Shown in pieces: positions 26,751 to 37,035 of a stretch of 52,452 bases of DNA. The translations under genes and the position numbers were made by a program. Every line of letters begins with the position of its first letter. The stretch's first letter is position 1. The notes under the pieces are model-generated. The model was not told the DNA's origin, made no database searches, and saw only the letters and a list, made by a program, of their open reading frames with translations. This DNA is from an uncultured Lachnospiraceae bacterium. GTDB taxonomy: Bacteria > Bacillota > Clostridia > Lachnospirales > Lachnospiraceae. The DNA lies in the NCBI GenBank assembly GCA_947565305.1, contig CANOFO010000008.1, positions 1-52,452 on the forward strand, written 5' to 3'.

Positions 26751-27812
26751 ATGGCAACAGTGAAGATGTCAAGCCTGGCAACAAAATATAAAAATTTTAT
26801 GGTGCCGGCGATGAAAGTGAAAAGCGGAGGATTTGACCTCATTGGGCAAAGCGATTATGCCGTGGAATCCGTAGAGGTCACACTTTCACAGTCTGCGGCG
26901 AGCGCGGCGGTAATCCGCCTGACAAATGTCTATGATTTGGAAGAACGCAGTTTTGTTGACGACGTCAGTTCCGATTTTATTTTGGGAGAACTGGTGGACA
27001 TTGAGATGGGCTATGGCTCCTCCCTGACTCCCATGTTCTATGGATATGTGGACGAAATCACGTATGAACTTTCGGAAAACCCTTCCGTGCGGGTGACGGC
27101 GGTGGATGTCCGCAGAATGATGATGGGCAGCAAAAAAAGCAACATCTCACACAAAGTAAAAAGCTATTCGGATGCTTTTAATGAAGTGGTTAAAAAATAT
27201 AAGGTTGCCTATAAGACAACGGATGTAGATGCAACGGACAAGCTTGAGGCTGAATGCATCATCCAGAACGGCAGCGATTATGATTTTATTACGGAAGAAC
27301 TGTGCAGGAAAGGAAACCGGGACTTTTTTGTCCATGCCGGGAAACTTTATTTTAAGAATATTTCAGCAGAACTGTTTGATACGGTAGAGATGGAGTGGGC
27401 GAAAGATTTTATTTCTTTCCAGAGAAAGGCGTCTTTCCAGGATGCCGTCATAAGAATTATGGGGCAGGATGCGGACAAGAAAGAAGAGGTAACGGCTGAG
27501 GTAAAGGTTAAGGCGGACGATAAGCAGAAATCGCTGGTGAAGAGTGAAAATACGCAGATGGATGCCGCGGTGGAGGATAACAGCGATGCCAAAAAAATCG
27601 CCGAGCACAAAGCGGATGAGCTGAAAAAGCAGGCGCGGCAGGCGAGCGGGGTGTGTATCGGAATCCCGGAAATCCAGCCGGGGGGCAGGGTAAAAATAAA
27701 AAAGGGTGACAGAGATCTGATTGATGGGACGTATGATATTATGGAAGCGAAGCATTCGTTTAGCGGCGATGGCTACCGGACGTCTTTTGAAGTGGGAGGC
27801 TGGAAACGTTGA
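26751..27812 (+). CDS. CIS spike hub protein (gpD/gp27-like half of VgrG)
   Basis: Protein of 353 residues of the phage late-control D type, equal to the N-terminal hub part of VgrG. The pattern includes a beta-rich N-terminus, the LGELVDIEMGYG segment near residue 80, and YDFITEELCRKGNRDFFV near 180, with a C-terminal DLIDGTYDIMEAKHSFSGDGY close. It would form the trimeric adaptor between the tube and the needle. The stop codon overlaps the start of the next gene (TTGA), which carries the OB-fold part, so the spike is split over two genes. Confidence 0.9.
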   Translation: MATVKMSSLATKYKNFMVPAMKVKSGGFDLIGQSDYAVESVEVTLSQSAASAAVIRLTNVYDLEERSFVDDVSSDFILGELVDIEMGYGSSLTPMFYGYVDEITYELSENPSVRVTAVDVRRMMMGSKKSNISHKVKSYSDAFNEVVKKYKVAYKTTDVDATDKLEAECIIQNGSDYDFITEELCRKGNRDFFVHAGKLYFKNISAELFDTVEMEWAKDFISFQRKASFQDAVIRIMGQDADKKEEVTAEVKVKADDKQKSLVKSENTQMDAAVEDNSDAKKIAEHKADELKKQARQASGVCIGIPEIQPGGRVKIKKGDRDLIDGTYDIMEAKHSFSGDGYRTSFEVGGWKR

Positions 27813-28588
27813 ATTTTTATGACGAACTGTTGGCAGATAAAGCAGAAGATAAGACATACCCGGAGATAACAGCCCCGGGGCTACTCAATGCCATTGTCAA
27901 AGATATTTGGGATGAGCAGCACAAAGGCATGATAAAGGTAGAGTACCTCATGGGAGAAGAAAATAAAAAGACCTCCGACTGGGTGAGGGTGATGACGGGC
28001 TATGGCGGAGACGGTTTCGGCAATTACTGGCTGCCGGAAATCGGTACGGAAGTCCTTGTGGGTTTCATCCACGGCAACATGAATATGCCGGTGGTGCTGG
28101 GCTGTCTCTGGAATGGGAAGGACAAGCTGCCGGAGGGAGTTGCCAGTGAGAAGAATGAGACGAAGACCGTTATGACCAAGGGCGGAAATAAGATTATTTT
28201 CACTGAGACACAGGGCAAGGAGAATATTACGGTAAATACGCCCAAAGGCCTGGAAATTATTCTGGATGATGAGAAGGAAGCCATCCATGTGCAGGACAAG
28301 GAGAAAGGCAACAGCATAATCATGGACTGCAAGAATGGGACCATGTCGCTGAAAGCCAAGAAAGAATTTTCCATCACGATAGGAACTAAGGAAGTCATGA
28401 AAGCAGATGCGGACACCATCAAGCTGACCTGCGGCACGATTCAGGCGGATGCACAGCAGAAGCTGAAAATGAAAGGACAGACGACTTCCATCCAGGGAAC
28501 CAGCGTGAAAGTAAAAGCAGATGGGGAAATGGGGCTGCAGGCATCCGGGATGGCGCAGTTAAAGGGTAGTATGGTGAAAATAAATTGA
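27809..28588 (+). CDS. CIS spike protein (gpV/gp5-like OB-fold and beta-helix half of VgrG)
   Basis: Protein of 259 residues. Residues about 10-110 form the OB-fold typical of baseplate assembly protein V (DWVRVMTGYGGDGFGNYWLPEIGTEVLVGF, here split by me into its visible core around WLPEIGTEVLVGF). The C-terminal 120 residues are a repetitive beta pattern of the needle (KGLEIILDDEKEAI, then SIQGTSVKVKADGEMGL). The start is TTG at 27809, inside the stop of the hub gene, with GGAGG ten bases upstream. The DUF4280 PAAR-like protein encoded at 42271 probably caps this needle. Confidence 0.9.
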   Translation: MNFYDELLADKAEDKTYPEITAPGLLNAIVKDIWDEQHKGMIKVEYLMGEENKKTSDWVRVMTGYGGDGFGNYWLPEIGTEVLVGFIHGNMNMPVVLGCLWNGKDKLPEGVASEKNETKTVMTKGGNKIIFTETQGKENITVNTPKGLEIILDDEKEAIHVQDKEKGNSIIMDCKNGTMSLKAKKEFSITIGTKEVMKADADTIKLTCGTIQADAQQKLKMKGQTTSIQGTSVKVKADGEMGLQASGMAQLKGSMVKIN

Positions 28589-28604
28589 TTTTGGAGGTGC
28601 CTGT

Positions 28605-29018
28605 ATGAATGCAAGGAACAGCGTGAAAGCATTTCTGGGGACAGGCTGGAAGTTTCCGGTGGAGATTGACGGCGCGACCGGGCGCATCAAAATGTCATCC
28701 AATGAAGACAGCATAAGAGAATCCATCCGTATCATTATCGGCACGAGGCCAGGGGAACTGCCGATGCATCCGCAGTTTGGCTGCAGGCTGCAGGATTATG
28801 CGTTTGAATCGCCGGACTATACAACGCTCTATTCAATGAAGACAGAGGTGGAGCATGCCCTGGTCCGCTGGGAACCAAGGATTACAGAGGTCCGGGCAGA
28901 GGTCAGCGATGAGCGAATTGAGGATGGGATTTTATTGATAAATGTTAGTTATGTCATCCGTTCTACCAACAATCAGTATAACATGGTATATCCTTTTTAT
29001 ATCAATGAAGGGGAGTAG
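28605..29018 (+). CDS. CIS baseplate wedge protein, gp25/GPW family
   Basis: Protein of 137 residues of the gp25-like lysozyme-fold family that has no enzyme activity. The RESIRIIIGTRPGELPMHPQF stretch is diagnostic (visible core IIGTRPGELPM). It forms part of the baseplate wedge and starts sheath polymerisation. GGAGGTG precedes the ATG, and the next gene follows after 14 bases. Confidence 0.95.
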   Translation: MNARNSVKAFLGTGWKFPVEIDGATGRIKMSSNEDSIRESIRIIIGTRPGELPMHPQFGCRLQDYAFESPDYTTLYSMKTEVEHALVRWEPRITEVRAEVSDERIEDGILLINVSYVIRSTNNQYNMVYPFYINEGE

Positions 29019-29032
29019 GGAAAGGAGCAGCT

Positions 29033-31960
29033 ATGGATATTCCGCAGATGGAGAGAATGTCAAAGAAAGACATCATCAGCTATATGAGAGAATGTGCCAA
29101 ACAGTATGTCCCGGAGTGGCGGTACGATGAGAGCCAGCCCGATGCCGGAACGGCATTGGTCTCCATCTTTGCTGATATGATGTATGACAATATCAAAAAA
29201 TTTAATATGTCCGTGGCTGGAGACCTGTTTTCCTTTTTTGACGGGGTGGGTGCAAAGCTTTATCCTGCAAGCCCGGCAGAGGGGTTTGTGGTATTTGGCC
29301 TGCCGGAAGGTTATGATGGTGAGGCGGAAGTTCCCAGGGGAACCAGGCTGCTTGCACAGACAGAGGACGAGCCGCTGGTGTTTGAAACCCAGGAGGAAGT
29401 CCTGGTCCGACCGCTGGGGATTGGGCGGATTTTCCTTGCAGACCCCAAAGCGGATGCAATTTATGACCTCTTTGACGGAAAAAAGGAGCTTACGCCATCT
29501 TTCTTTTTATTTCAGGGTGGGACTGAAAACCTGCAGAGCCACCGGCTGTTTTTCTGTTTTGGGCAGGAACTTTCCGTTACAAGCTATGCCAGCGCCCAGC
29601 TTTCCTTTGTGCCGGCGGATAAGAGGACGGATGAGGAACAGATGAGGCAGGCATTCTGTGACCCCTCGCGTGTCCGCTTTTTCTATGGGTCAGGGGAAGG
29701 GTTTAAGCGTATCACAGATTATACATATGAGGAGGGAAAGCTTTGTTTTAAGCTTGCAGGCGGGGAACAGGGAATTGCACCTGCGGAGGAGTTCTCTTCC
29801 CTGCATGTGATTTCCATAGAAATACTCGATGCAGCGTTTTTTTCCAGGCTTTATCTGCGGCAAATATCGCTGGCGACGGAATGCCTGGGCCGTAAGCCTG
29901 ATTTTATCAATGTTAAGGGGACGGACCAGGAAATTGAGGAATTCTTGGCTTTTGGTGAAAATCCCTCCCTCTACGATGAATGCTATATCGGCAGCGGAGA
30001 GATATTTGCCAAAGCGGGAGCGCATGTCTGTGTGGAATTTGACCTTGATTTCGTGAGGATTCCGCTGGAGGAGATTGCAGCGGGGGTAAAAATAGCCTGG
30101 AAACGGATAATGCGCAAACAAGAGTTTGTGCCAGAGGAGGAATATGACATCACAATCCGTGAGGTCATATGGGAATATTACAATGGTTTTGGCTGGAAGC
30201 GGCTGGCGGTATCCGGCAGGTATGCAAATATATTTTCTGTGGAAGATGGGTTAAAAGGCGTGCGTAGGCGCATGGAATTTACCTGTCCCGCAGATATGCA
30301 GCAGGTCCTGGTCAATTCAGCGGAGAATTACTGCATACGTGCGCGGATTATCCGCATGAATAATGCTTATAAGACAAAAGGCGCATATATCGCTCCTGTG
30401 GCGGGCAATTTCTCCTTAAGCTACAGTTATCAGGCAAGTCCGCTGCAGCCAGAAATCATATTTCAGCAGGACAATATGGAACTTTTAAGTTATCCGGCGG
30501 AGGAGATGAACGCCAAAGGATTTGCATTTCCGGTATGCAGGGCATTGGCAGAGAAACAGAAATCCTGCTATGTCGGTTTTGAGCAGCCGCCTGTGGGCGG
30601 TCCGCTGAAGCTTCTGTTTGTCATGCATGATAGCGTACAGGACAATTTGCCGGACATAAAATGGGAATATCTGTCGGAAGAAGGCTGGAAAGAGCTGCAC
30701 CCTGCCGATGGCACGGAAGGGTTTGCGCATACCGGCATGGTGTCCTGGTATGGGCGCAGAGACAGCAAGCGTGAAACATTGTTTGGGGAGGAACTGTTCT
30801 GGCTTCGCCTCAGCAAAGGGAATGAGAAAGATTCCGCTGCTGATTTGGATAACTGCCCCAAAGTGGAAGGGATTTATGCCAATGCTACCAGCATTTTAGG
30901 CGTTGAGACCGTGGAGGAATCTTTCGGGCTTTGGCCTTTTGCCGAAGATAAGCGGATTCAGCTTTCGTATGGGGATGTCTGCAGCCTGCAGGTATGGGTG
31001 CTGGGCAAAAGGGATTACAAGGACAGCCAAAATGCTAGGTGGGAACTGTGGTCGGAAGTAGGAGAATTAAGCAAGGGGAGCGGCGTCAGGAAAGAATATA
31101 TGGCGGACAGGCGCGAGGGAACGCTTATATTCCCCAAATATATGGAGGCGGCTGGAAAAAATGAGCACGATGAAATCGAGGTGCATGTGGAGTACAGCCA
31201 TTGCCGGGGGGAAAAGGGGAACGTCCCCATCGGCGAGATTAACCAGCTTGACCGCACGGTTGGCTTTATCAACAGTGTCTATAACCCCATGGCAACGGTA
31301 TGCGGGCTTGCCGATGAGGAGGTTATGGAGGCTGTGGCAAGGAGCGCTGGTTTCCTGCGCCATGGCGGGCGCTGCGTTTCTGCTGGTGATTATGAGGATT
31401 TGGCGAGGGAAGCGGCAAGGGATATCTGCAAGGTAAAATGTTTTGCCGGGTATGATGAGAATGGCAGCCGCAGCCAGGGAGCCATTACGTTGGTGGTGCT
31501 TCCCAAGGATTATGGAGAGAGTTCTTATATCTTTGAGCGGACCAGAAAGAAGATATACGATTACTTGTCGGAGCGTATGGACCAGAATGTTGTGAATATG
31601 GGGCATTTCCATATTGTGATGCCGGATTTGATACGGCTGGATGTGAAAGTTGTGCTTAAGCTGGCACAGGAAAAGGAAGTTTTTGCTGCCACCAAGAGGG
31701 TGCGGGAGGAACTGGAACGTTTTTTGAATCCCCTGTATGGGAATTTTTACGGAGACGGCTGGGAAATCGGTGTGCTTCCTGATAAAAACCAGATTACCCA
31801 TGCCCTGAAACAGGTGGAGGGGGTCAAATATATCAGCCAGTTATCGCTGCGCAAGTACCGGGGCGGACGATTTGAGGAATATGAAGTCAACGAGGAGCGG
31901 CTGCTGCCATTTTACCGGCTGCCCAGAAGCGGTTTTCATGAGGTAGTGGCAGAGCCTTGA
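29033..31960 (+). CDS. CIS baseplate protein J-like 1 (Afp11/gp6-like)
   Basis: Large baseplate protein of 975 residues. The N-terminal 120 residues contain PEWRYDESQPDAGTALVSIFAD, a segment seen in the big baseplate assembly proteins of CIS loci (core DESQPDAGTAL). The C-terminal third carries the baseplate J pattern: VARSAGFLRHGGRCVSAGDYEDLA, with core GGRCVSAGDYEDLA, then a KCFAGYDENG region. It would form the wedge dimer that ties the spike to the sheath. AAAGGAG lies just ahead of the ATG at 29033. Confidence 0.9.
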   Translation: MDIPQMERMSKKDIISYMRECAKQYVPEWRYDESQPDAGTALVSIFADMMYDNIKKFNMSVAGDLFSFFDGVGAKLYPASPAEGFVVFGLPEGYDGEAEVPRGTRLLAQTEDEPLVFETQEEVLVRPLGIGRIFLADPKADAIYDLFDGKKELTPSFFLFQGGTENLQSHRLFFCFGQELSVTSYASAQLSFVPADKRTDEEQMRQAFCDPSRVRFFYGSGEGFKRITDYTYEEGKLCFKLAGGEQGIAPAEEFSSLHVISIEILDAAFFSRLYLRQISLATECLGRKPDFINVKGTDQEIEEFLAFGENPSLYDECYIGSGEIFAKAGAHVCVEFDLDFVRIPLEEIAAGVKIAWKRIMRKQEFVPEEEYDITIREVIWEYYNGFGWKRLAVSGRYANIFSVEDGLKGVRRRMEFTCPADMQQVLVNSAENYCIRARIIRMNNAYKTKGAYIAPVAGNFSLSYSYQASPLQPEIIFQQDNMELLSYPAEEMNAKGFAFPVCRALAEKQKSCYVGFEQPPVGGPLKLLFVMHDSVQDNLPDIKWEYLSEEGWKELHPADGTEGFAHTGMVSWYGRRDSKRETLFGEELFWLRLSKGNEKDSAADLDNCPKVEGIYANATSILGVETVEESFGLWPFAEDKRIQLSYGDVCSLQVWVLGKRDYKDSQNARWELWSEVGELSKGSGVRKEYMADRREGTLIFPKYMEAAGKNEHDEIEVHVEYSHCRGEKGNVPIGEINQLDRTVGFINSVYNPMATVCGLADEEVMEAVARSAGFLRHGGRCVSAGDYEDLAREAARDICKVKCFAGYDENGSRSQGAITLVVLPKDYGESSYIFERTRKKIYDYLSERMDQNVVNMGHFHIVMPDLIRLDVKVVLKLAQEKEVFAATKRVREELERFLNPLYGNFYGDGWEIGVLPDKNQITHALKQVEGVKYISQLSLRKYRGGRFEEYEVNEERLLPFYRLPRSGFHEVVAEP

Positions 31961-31988
31961 CAGAATATGGGAAAAAGGAGCATGGGCA

Positions 31989-34112
31989 ATGTTCTATAAT
32001 TTGAATCTGGATGACAAATCATATAGGGAAATTGAGGCGGACGCGGTATTTCAGATACCGGGAGAATGCCCGGACTGGACGAATTACAACCAGTCGGACC
32101 CGGGCATTATGCTGATTGGGCTGCTTGCATGGCTCAAAGAGATACAGCAGTACCATATCAGCCAGCTTTGCGGATGGAAACGGCAGAAATATTTAAAGCT
32201 GCTGGGAGTTTCGCTGCGCCGCGCCTTACCGGCAAGGGGGTTTGTGAGTGCAGAGCCACCGGCGGGATTGTCTGCGCGCCGTTTTCCACTTCTGGCGGGA
32301 ACGCGTTTTTTGGCAGGAGATATGGAGTTTGAGACTGTGAAAAAAGAATGGCTCCATCCGCTGAAGCTCATTGGGGCATACATACTCCGCGGGGAGACCT
32401 TGGACCGTTATGTCAATATCGGCAATGATTTGGAAAAGCATATGCGCCTGTATCCGTTTGGGGAATGGCCAGAGGAGGGCAACTGCTGCTGTTTTGTAAT
32501 AGACCGTGCGTTTAGCCAGAATGGGCAGACTGTAGTTTCCTTTGGTATCTGTACGCAGTATGAAGTGGAGCGCAATGCTATCGAAGGAGATTTTATTCCT
32601 CTGGCGCGGCTCAAATGGGAATATCAGTCGAGGGGAGGGTGGGAGGAACTGCCAGTGGACTTTGATACAACGTATGCTTTTTTGCAGAGCGGCAAAATTG
32701 GGTTCCACCTGCCGCAGGAGATGGTAGAAGATGAGGGATATCAGGCATACCAGATTCGTGTGACGCTGGTGGAAAATGATTATGATGTGGCGCCCTTAAT
32801 TGAGGATATATACTTTAATGAGATAGAAGTAAGGCAGCAGCATTCATACTGCGATTTTGAAGACTATGAGGTGGCTGTGCCAGACAGCGCTGCAGAGGAT
32901 ATGCTTTCCCTGAAATGCGGCATGTTTTTGGCAATAGATGGACAGGCAGAACTTTATATTGAAAGAGATGGGGGCTTCCTGCCGGTTCCGGTAAAGCGCA
33001 AGGAGCGTGCAGAGGATGGAGATGTGGTTTTTTTCTTTGACAGGCCGGTTTGGGCAGAGGATGGCAGGAACCTGACATGTAGGCTCGCTGTGTATGAGCA
33101 AGAATTTTGGGAAAAGCGGGAACTTGGCATAGGAAATGGTTTTGCCAATCAGGAATACAGCCTGGACATTTCCGGTATTGTCTATGATGCGTTTGAAATT
33201 ATGGTCTGCGACGGGCAGGATGGCAGATTTTACCCATACAGCTGTGTGGAGGATTTTGATAATTGCCTGCCCAAAGATGCAGTGTATGTCCTGGAGCCTT
33301 CCTGGAACAGCCTGCTGTTCGGCAACTGCGAAAATGGAATGGCTCCAGATGGGGCAATACGTCTGCTGCGCCTTAGGACAAGCAGTGGGAAATCCGGTAA
33401 TATCAAGGCGGGAAAAATACATGAATGCCAGCCATATCCAGAACTTTTGGTGGAACAGAATGGAATGACCTGTGGAGGCAGGGATAATGAGACTGTGGAG
33501 GAATGCTATCAGCGTCTGTGCCGCAGTTTAAAAGAAGTCCACAGGGGCGTTACATATGCCGACTATGAACAGTTGGTGAAAAAGACGCCGGGGCTTTTGG
33601 TCCGGGACAGTAAAGTAATTCCGTTGTCTGCAGGGATGGATGGGCAGGAAAACCAGATTTCTATTGTGGTGCAGCCCTTGAGTTATAAAGAGAGGGATGC
33701 GCAGCTGAGCGATAAATACAGGCAGAATTTAGAGCAGATGCTGCTAAAAAAGAAAATGATTGGCACAACCATTAAGATTCTCAATCCGGAGTACATAGGC
33801 ATCTCCGTTTATGCGGAAATTGTTATCCAGCCGCATTTTACTGATGCGGAGGAACGCTTAGAAGAGGCGGTGCGCGCATATCTGGACGAAAAGTCATGGG
33901 AGATTGGCAGACCGGTTTCCTGCAGCGCGCTTTATGGTATTATTGATATCTTGCCCTGCGTGTGGCAGGCAAAATCTCTTTCGGTGGAGGCGAGGGGCAG
34001 GGGATTTTGCCATCTGGCAAATGGAGATGTGCAGCTGCCGCCAAATGGGCTGCCATATCTGGATGAGATAGATTTTCAGATTTTTACGGCGGGAGGGGCA
34101 ACGCTGCCTTAA
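31989..34112 (+). CDS. CIS baseplate protein J-like 2 (Afp12-like)
   Basis: Protein of 707 residues with the same plan as its upstream neighbour. The N-terminus has CPDWTNYNQSDPGIMLIGLLAW (core NQSDPGIMLIGL), and the C-terminal part has NETVEECYQRL, then RGVTYADYEQLV near residue 518 and a GTTIKILNPEYIGISV strand pair. It is the second large wedge subunit. AAAAGGAG precedes the start. It ends 47 bases before the gpI-like gene. Confidence 0.88.
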   Translation: MFYNLNLDDKSYREIEADAVFQIPGECPDWTNYNQSDPGIMLIGLLAWLKEIQQYHISQLCGWKRQKYLKLLGVSLRRALPARGFVSAEPPAGLSARRFPLLAGTRFLAGDMEFETVKKEWLHPLKLIGAYILRGETLDRYVNIGNDLEKHMRLYPFGEWPEEGNCCCFVIDRAFSQNGQTVVSFGICTQYEVERNAIEGDFIPLARLKWEYQSRGGWEELPVDFDTTYAFLQSGKIGFHLPQEMVEDEGYQAYQIRVTLVENDYDVAPLIEDIYFNEIEVRQQHSYCDFEDYEVAVPDSAAEDMLSLKCGMFLAIDGQAELYIERDGGFLPVPVKRKERAEDGDVVFFFDRPVWAEDGRNLTCRLAVYEQEFWEKRELGIGNGFANQEYSLDISGIVYDAFEIMVCDGQDGRFYPYSCVEDFDNCLPKDAVYVLEPSWNSLLFGNCENGMAPDGAIRLLRLRTSSGKSGNIKAGKIHECQPYPELLVEQNGMTCGGRDNETVEECYQRLCRSLKEVHRGVTYADYEQLVKKTPGLLVRDSKVIPLSAGMDGQENQISIVVQPLSYKERDAQLSDKYRQNLEQMLLKKKMIGTTIKILNPEYIGISVYAEIVIQPHFTDAEERLEEAVRAYLDEKSWEIGRPVSCSALYGIIDILPCVWQAKSLSVEARGRGFCHLANGDVQLPPNGLPYLDEIDFQIFTAGGATLP

Positions 34113-34159
34113 CCTCTGTTTTGCTTTGACATATCACCATAGACAAAAGGGGCGATTTT

Positions 34160-35311
34160 GTGGAACAGCTTAGATATTTTGTATTCAATAAGGAGAAAGA
34201 TTTTGCGCTTGGCTGCTCAAAGAATATCCAGGTTACAGAACAAGGGCTTGCGTTGGAGGCTAGCAAAGAGAGCGGCAGTTTCTTTTCCCGCCTGTTGGAC
34301 AGCGGGGAGGAGGGCAATCAGTGGCATCGGGCGGTCATCCAGAGCGAGGGGTATGGGGATGATTCCATCCAGTTTTATTTTTACTGCAGCGATGAGGAGG
34401 GGACGGTTGTAGATGGCAGGATTTACCGTTGGCAGGAACTGCTGCGGGATGAAGATATCACTGTGGAAAAGAAGCGTAAAATCATGAAGCCGTATTTGGC
34501 GCATATTGTGCAGAATCCCCGGGATATTCTGTTATATCATGCCAGAGGGAGGTACTTATGGGTGGAAATCCAGTTGTTTTGCCAGGCAGGGTTTCATCCT
34601 AAAATCCACCATATGAAATTATATGCTGGGAACCGCAGTTTTCTGTCTTACCTGCCGGCGATTTACCAGACCGGGGGGAAAGAAGACTTCCTCGGAAGGT
34701 TCCTCGGATTGTTTGAGACCATTTACCAGGATTTTGACGAGAAGATTGCAGCTTCTACAAGGCAGCTGGACCCCATGTCAGCGGAACCGGAGTTCCTGCA
34801 TTGGCTGGCAAAATGGGTGGGAATTTCCAATGCGCATCTGTGGCAGGATGACAAGCTGCGGCTTTTGCTGGAAGGGATTGTCAGTAAGAATTTGATCCGC
34901 GGCACCCGGGAATATATGGAGCACATGGTCAGTACTTTTACCGGGGAACGCCCATTTTTGCTGGAATACTGCGATATTGAGCAGTATCGGGGGAATGAAA
35001 TACCATACCGCAGCTTAAAACAGCTCTATGCATATGGTCCCTATGAGGTGAGTGTGCTTGTAAGGGAGCAGGCGGTGCCCTCGTTGCGGGAGCAGCATGC
35101 GTTGAAGAAAATGATTGAGGACATGAAACCTGCGCATATCAGGATTCACCTGGTTATCTTGCGTCCGGGGATTACCCTGGGGCAGAGCGTATATGTGGGC
35201 GTAAACAGCGTGTTGGCAGCTTATGAACGTGCAAATCTAAGCGGCATGGCGGCAATTCCGTCTATAGTGGGCGCGGTCCAAACTCAGGCAAAGGAGGAAA
35301 AGGAAGGATGA
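34160..35311 (+). CDS. CIS baseplate protein, phage tail protein I-like
   Basis: Protein of 383 residues. The central region SFLSYLPAIYQTGGKEDFLGRF (core YLPAIYQTGG near residue 160), then EFLHWLAKWVG and IRGTREYMEHMV, match the gpI-type tail protein domain found in CIS loci. A beta-rich first half of about 150 residues precedes it. The start is GTG at 34160 with AAAAGGGG upstream. The stop overlaps the next start (ATGA at 35308-35311), so translation is coupled. It probably sits at the outer baseplate, where phages attach tail fibres. Confidence 0.88.
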   Translation: MEQLRYFVFNKEKDFALGCSKNIQVTEQGLALEASKESGSFFSRLLDSGEEGNQWHRAVIQSEGYGDDSIQFYFYCSDEEGTVVDGRIYRWQELLRDEDITVEKKRKIMKPYLAHIVQNPRDILLYHARGRYLWVEIQLFCQAGFHPKIHHMKLYAGNRSFLSYLPAIYQTGGKEDFLGRFLGLFETIYQDFDEKIAASTRQLDPMSAEPEFLHWLAKWVGISNAHLWQDDKLRLLLEGIVSKNLIRGTREYMEHMVSTFTGERPFLLEYCDIEQYRGNEIPYRSLKQLYAYGPYEVSVLVREQAVPSLREQHALKKMIEDMKPAHIRIHLVILRPGITLGQSVYVGVNSVLAAYERANLSGMAAIPSIVGAVQTQAKEEKEG

Positions 35312-37035
35312 AGAATTTAAAAAGCTTTCCCTTTGAAAGGAACCGTTATTTCTATGGGAAGCTGTTATCGGTAGAGGATTTTGAGACAGAACAGAAATAT
35401 TTTAATGACAAGCGCAGGACAATCAACCGTTTTCTTTTTGGCTCCGGCGTGGTATGCGGGCTTGGGGTTGTGGAGGTTGACGATGAGAGCATCTCTGTGG
35501 AGCGGGGGCTGGCGCTGGACTTTGCAGGGCGCGAGATTGTATTGGACGAACCGGCAGTGCGTAAGATTACGGAACTCGAGGGCTATGGCGGCGACCAGGA
35601 TGCAGACTTTTACTATTTATGCCTGGAATACCGTGAGGAAGCTGCGGAGCTTATGCACAATGTCACGGGAAATGCTGGTAAAAACAGCAGTGAATATAAT
35701 AAATATAAAGAGGGCTACCGTCTGTTTGTCACCCAGGAAGAACCGGAACGAGAGATGTTTTCTCCTTCCAGGCTTTATGAAGAGCGCAGGACCGTATATT
35801 ATGGGCAGGGTATCCGTATCTGCCATGTGATGCCAAGGTTTTTGGAATTGGGGAAAGATACTGCTTTACAGATAGAGATAGAACATGATAATGAGCAGGA
35901 ATTTTCTTTTGAATATGAACTGGAGCTGTCATTTGTGACTGGCAATGAAGGAAACAGGGTGCACGTCCGCTTTGAAGAAAAAGACTGGGCAAAGGATAAA
36001 AAATACAAGATGGAAATCCCCTTGAAAGCTGCCAGCGTATCGGATGTGCAGGCAGAGATTGCCCTGGTAAAAGACAGCTTTCAGCTGCATATAGGGGGCA
36101 GGGATTATAGTGCCGCAGAGCCTTGTGTCATCCAGGCCCTTATCAGCAGCCTGGATGACTATGAGGCGCTGCAGGAACAGTATTATAAGACGGCAATGGA
36201 TGAAATAATGGGCAATACGTTCCGGCAGGGTATTTATCTGGCAAAAATCCAGGTTGTGCGTGCCGGCGGGGTCTGCCTGATTGACCATATTGAACCCTTG
36301 CCCTTTGCACAGAAAATCATGCATACGGAAGTTTCTGCGGCAATGATTGGCAGGCTTGTGGACGATGTGAAAAAAATTAAGCAGGACAAACTGCTGGAGG
36401 AGGAAAATAAAAAGGGCGGTGAAGAGCAAAAACCGCTGAAAGCAGCCTATGGGGAGGCTGTCTTTGAAGTCGGGCATATGCGCCCGGGAGAAATCCTCTA
36501 TTCTGATGAAATTGTACATGGCCTGGGATTTGGACCGGTTACGGTTGTGCTGAGCTATGAGGTTGATGACGGATTTGCCGAAAATTCCCAGATTATGTTT
36601 GGCGATGCTTCCTTGTTCCAGGGGCAGAGCGGATTTGCGGCATCCCTGGGAGCGAAGCTGGAGCCAGCGCAGGGAACGTTTGAAATTGCTATGAAGATTA
36701 TCCGAAATAGCAGTGCAAAGCGGGTGCGGGTACATTGGACTGTTTTGCGCAATGAGGCACAAAAGCCCCAGCTGGCAAAGAAGAAACATATCTGTATCCA
36801 GCCGGATAATCCCAATGTGTTCGTGGGCGACAGTGTGGCATTTACGGCAGTGCTGGAGGGATTTAATGATGAGCGTCTGAAATGGAAAATCAAGGACCAT
36901 AATGGAGGAACGATTAACAAAAACGGCAAGTACACAGCGCCGGAGACGCCGGGAATTTATCATATAATGGTTACCAGCCAGGCGTATCCTAAGGTACAGG
37001 CATCAACATTTGTGGTAGTACGTGAGAGAGAGTGA
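35308..37035 (+). CDS. CIS baseplate-associated protein with C-terminal Ig-like domain
   Basis: Protein of 575 residues. The N-terminal segment RNRYFYGKLLSVEDFETEQKYF (core YFYGKLLSVEDFE) followed by FLFGSGVVCGLGV is a conserved start seen in large proteins encoded next to the gpI-like gene in CIS clusters. The middle is beta-rich with a charged break near residue 370 (KKGGEEQK). The last 85 residues form an Ig-like fold (VFVGDSVAFTAVL, then GTINKNGKYTAPETPG). With no separate fibre gene in the operon, this is the best candidate for an outer, target-contacting part. The exact role is unknown. Confidence 0.75.
   Translation: MKNLKSFPFERNRYFYGKLLSVEDFETEQKYFNDKRRTINRFLFGSGVVCGLGVVEVDDESISVERGLALDFAGREIVLDEPAVRKITELEGYGGDQDADFYYLCLEYREEAAELMHNVTGNAGKNSSEYNKYKEGYRLFVTQEEPEREMFSPSRLYEERRTVYYGQGIRICHVMPRFLELGKDTALQIEIEHDNEQEFSFEYELELSFVTGNEGNRVHVRFEEKDWAKDKKYKMEIPLKAASVSDVQAEIALVKDSFQLHIGGRDYSAAEPCVIQALISSLDDYEALQEQYYKTAMDEIMGNTFRQGIYLAKIQVVRAGGVCLIDHIEPLPFAQKIMHTEVSAAMIGRLVDDVKKIKQDKLLEEENKKGGEEQKPLKAAYGEAVFEVGHMRPGEILYSDEIVHGLGFGPVTVVLSYEVDDGFAENSQIMFGDASLFQGQSGFAASLGAKLEPAQGTFEIAMKIIRNSSAKRVRVHWTVLRNEAQKPQLAKKKHICIQPDNPNVFVGDSVAFTAVLEGFNDERLKWKIKDHNGGTINKNGKYTAPETPGIYHIMVTSQAYPKVQASTFVVVRERE

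Noticed and set aside
35929-36963. Minus-strand frame of about 344 residues
   Set aside because: It is a shadow of the baseplate-associated protein gene, with no recognisable motif.
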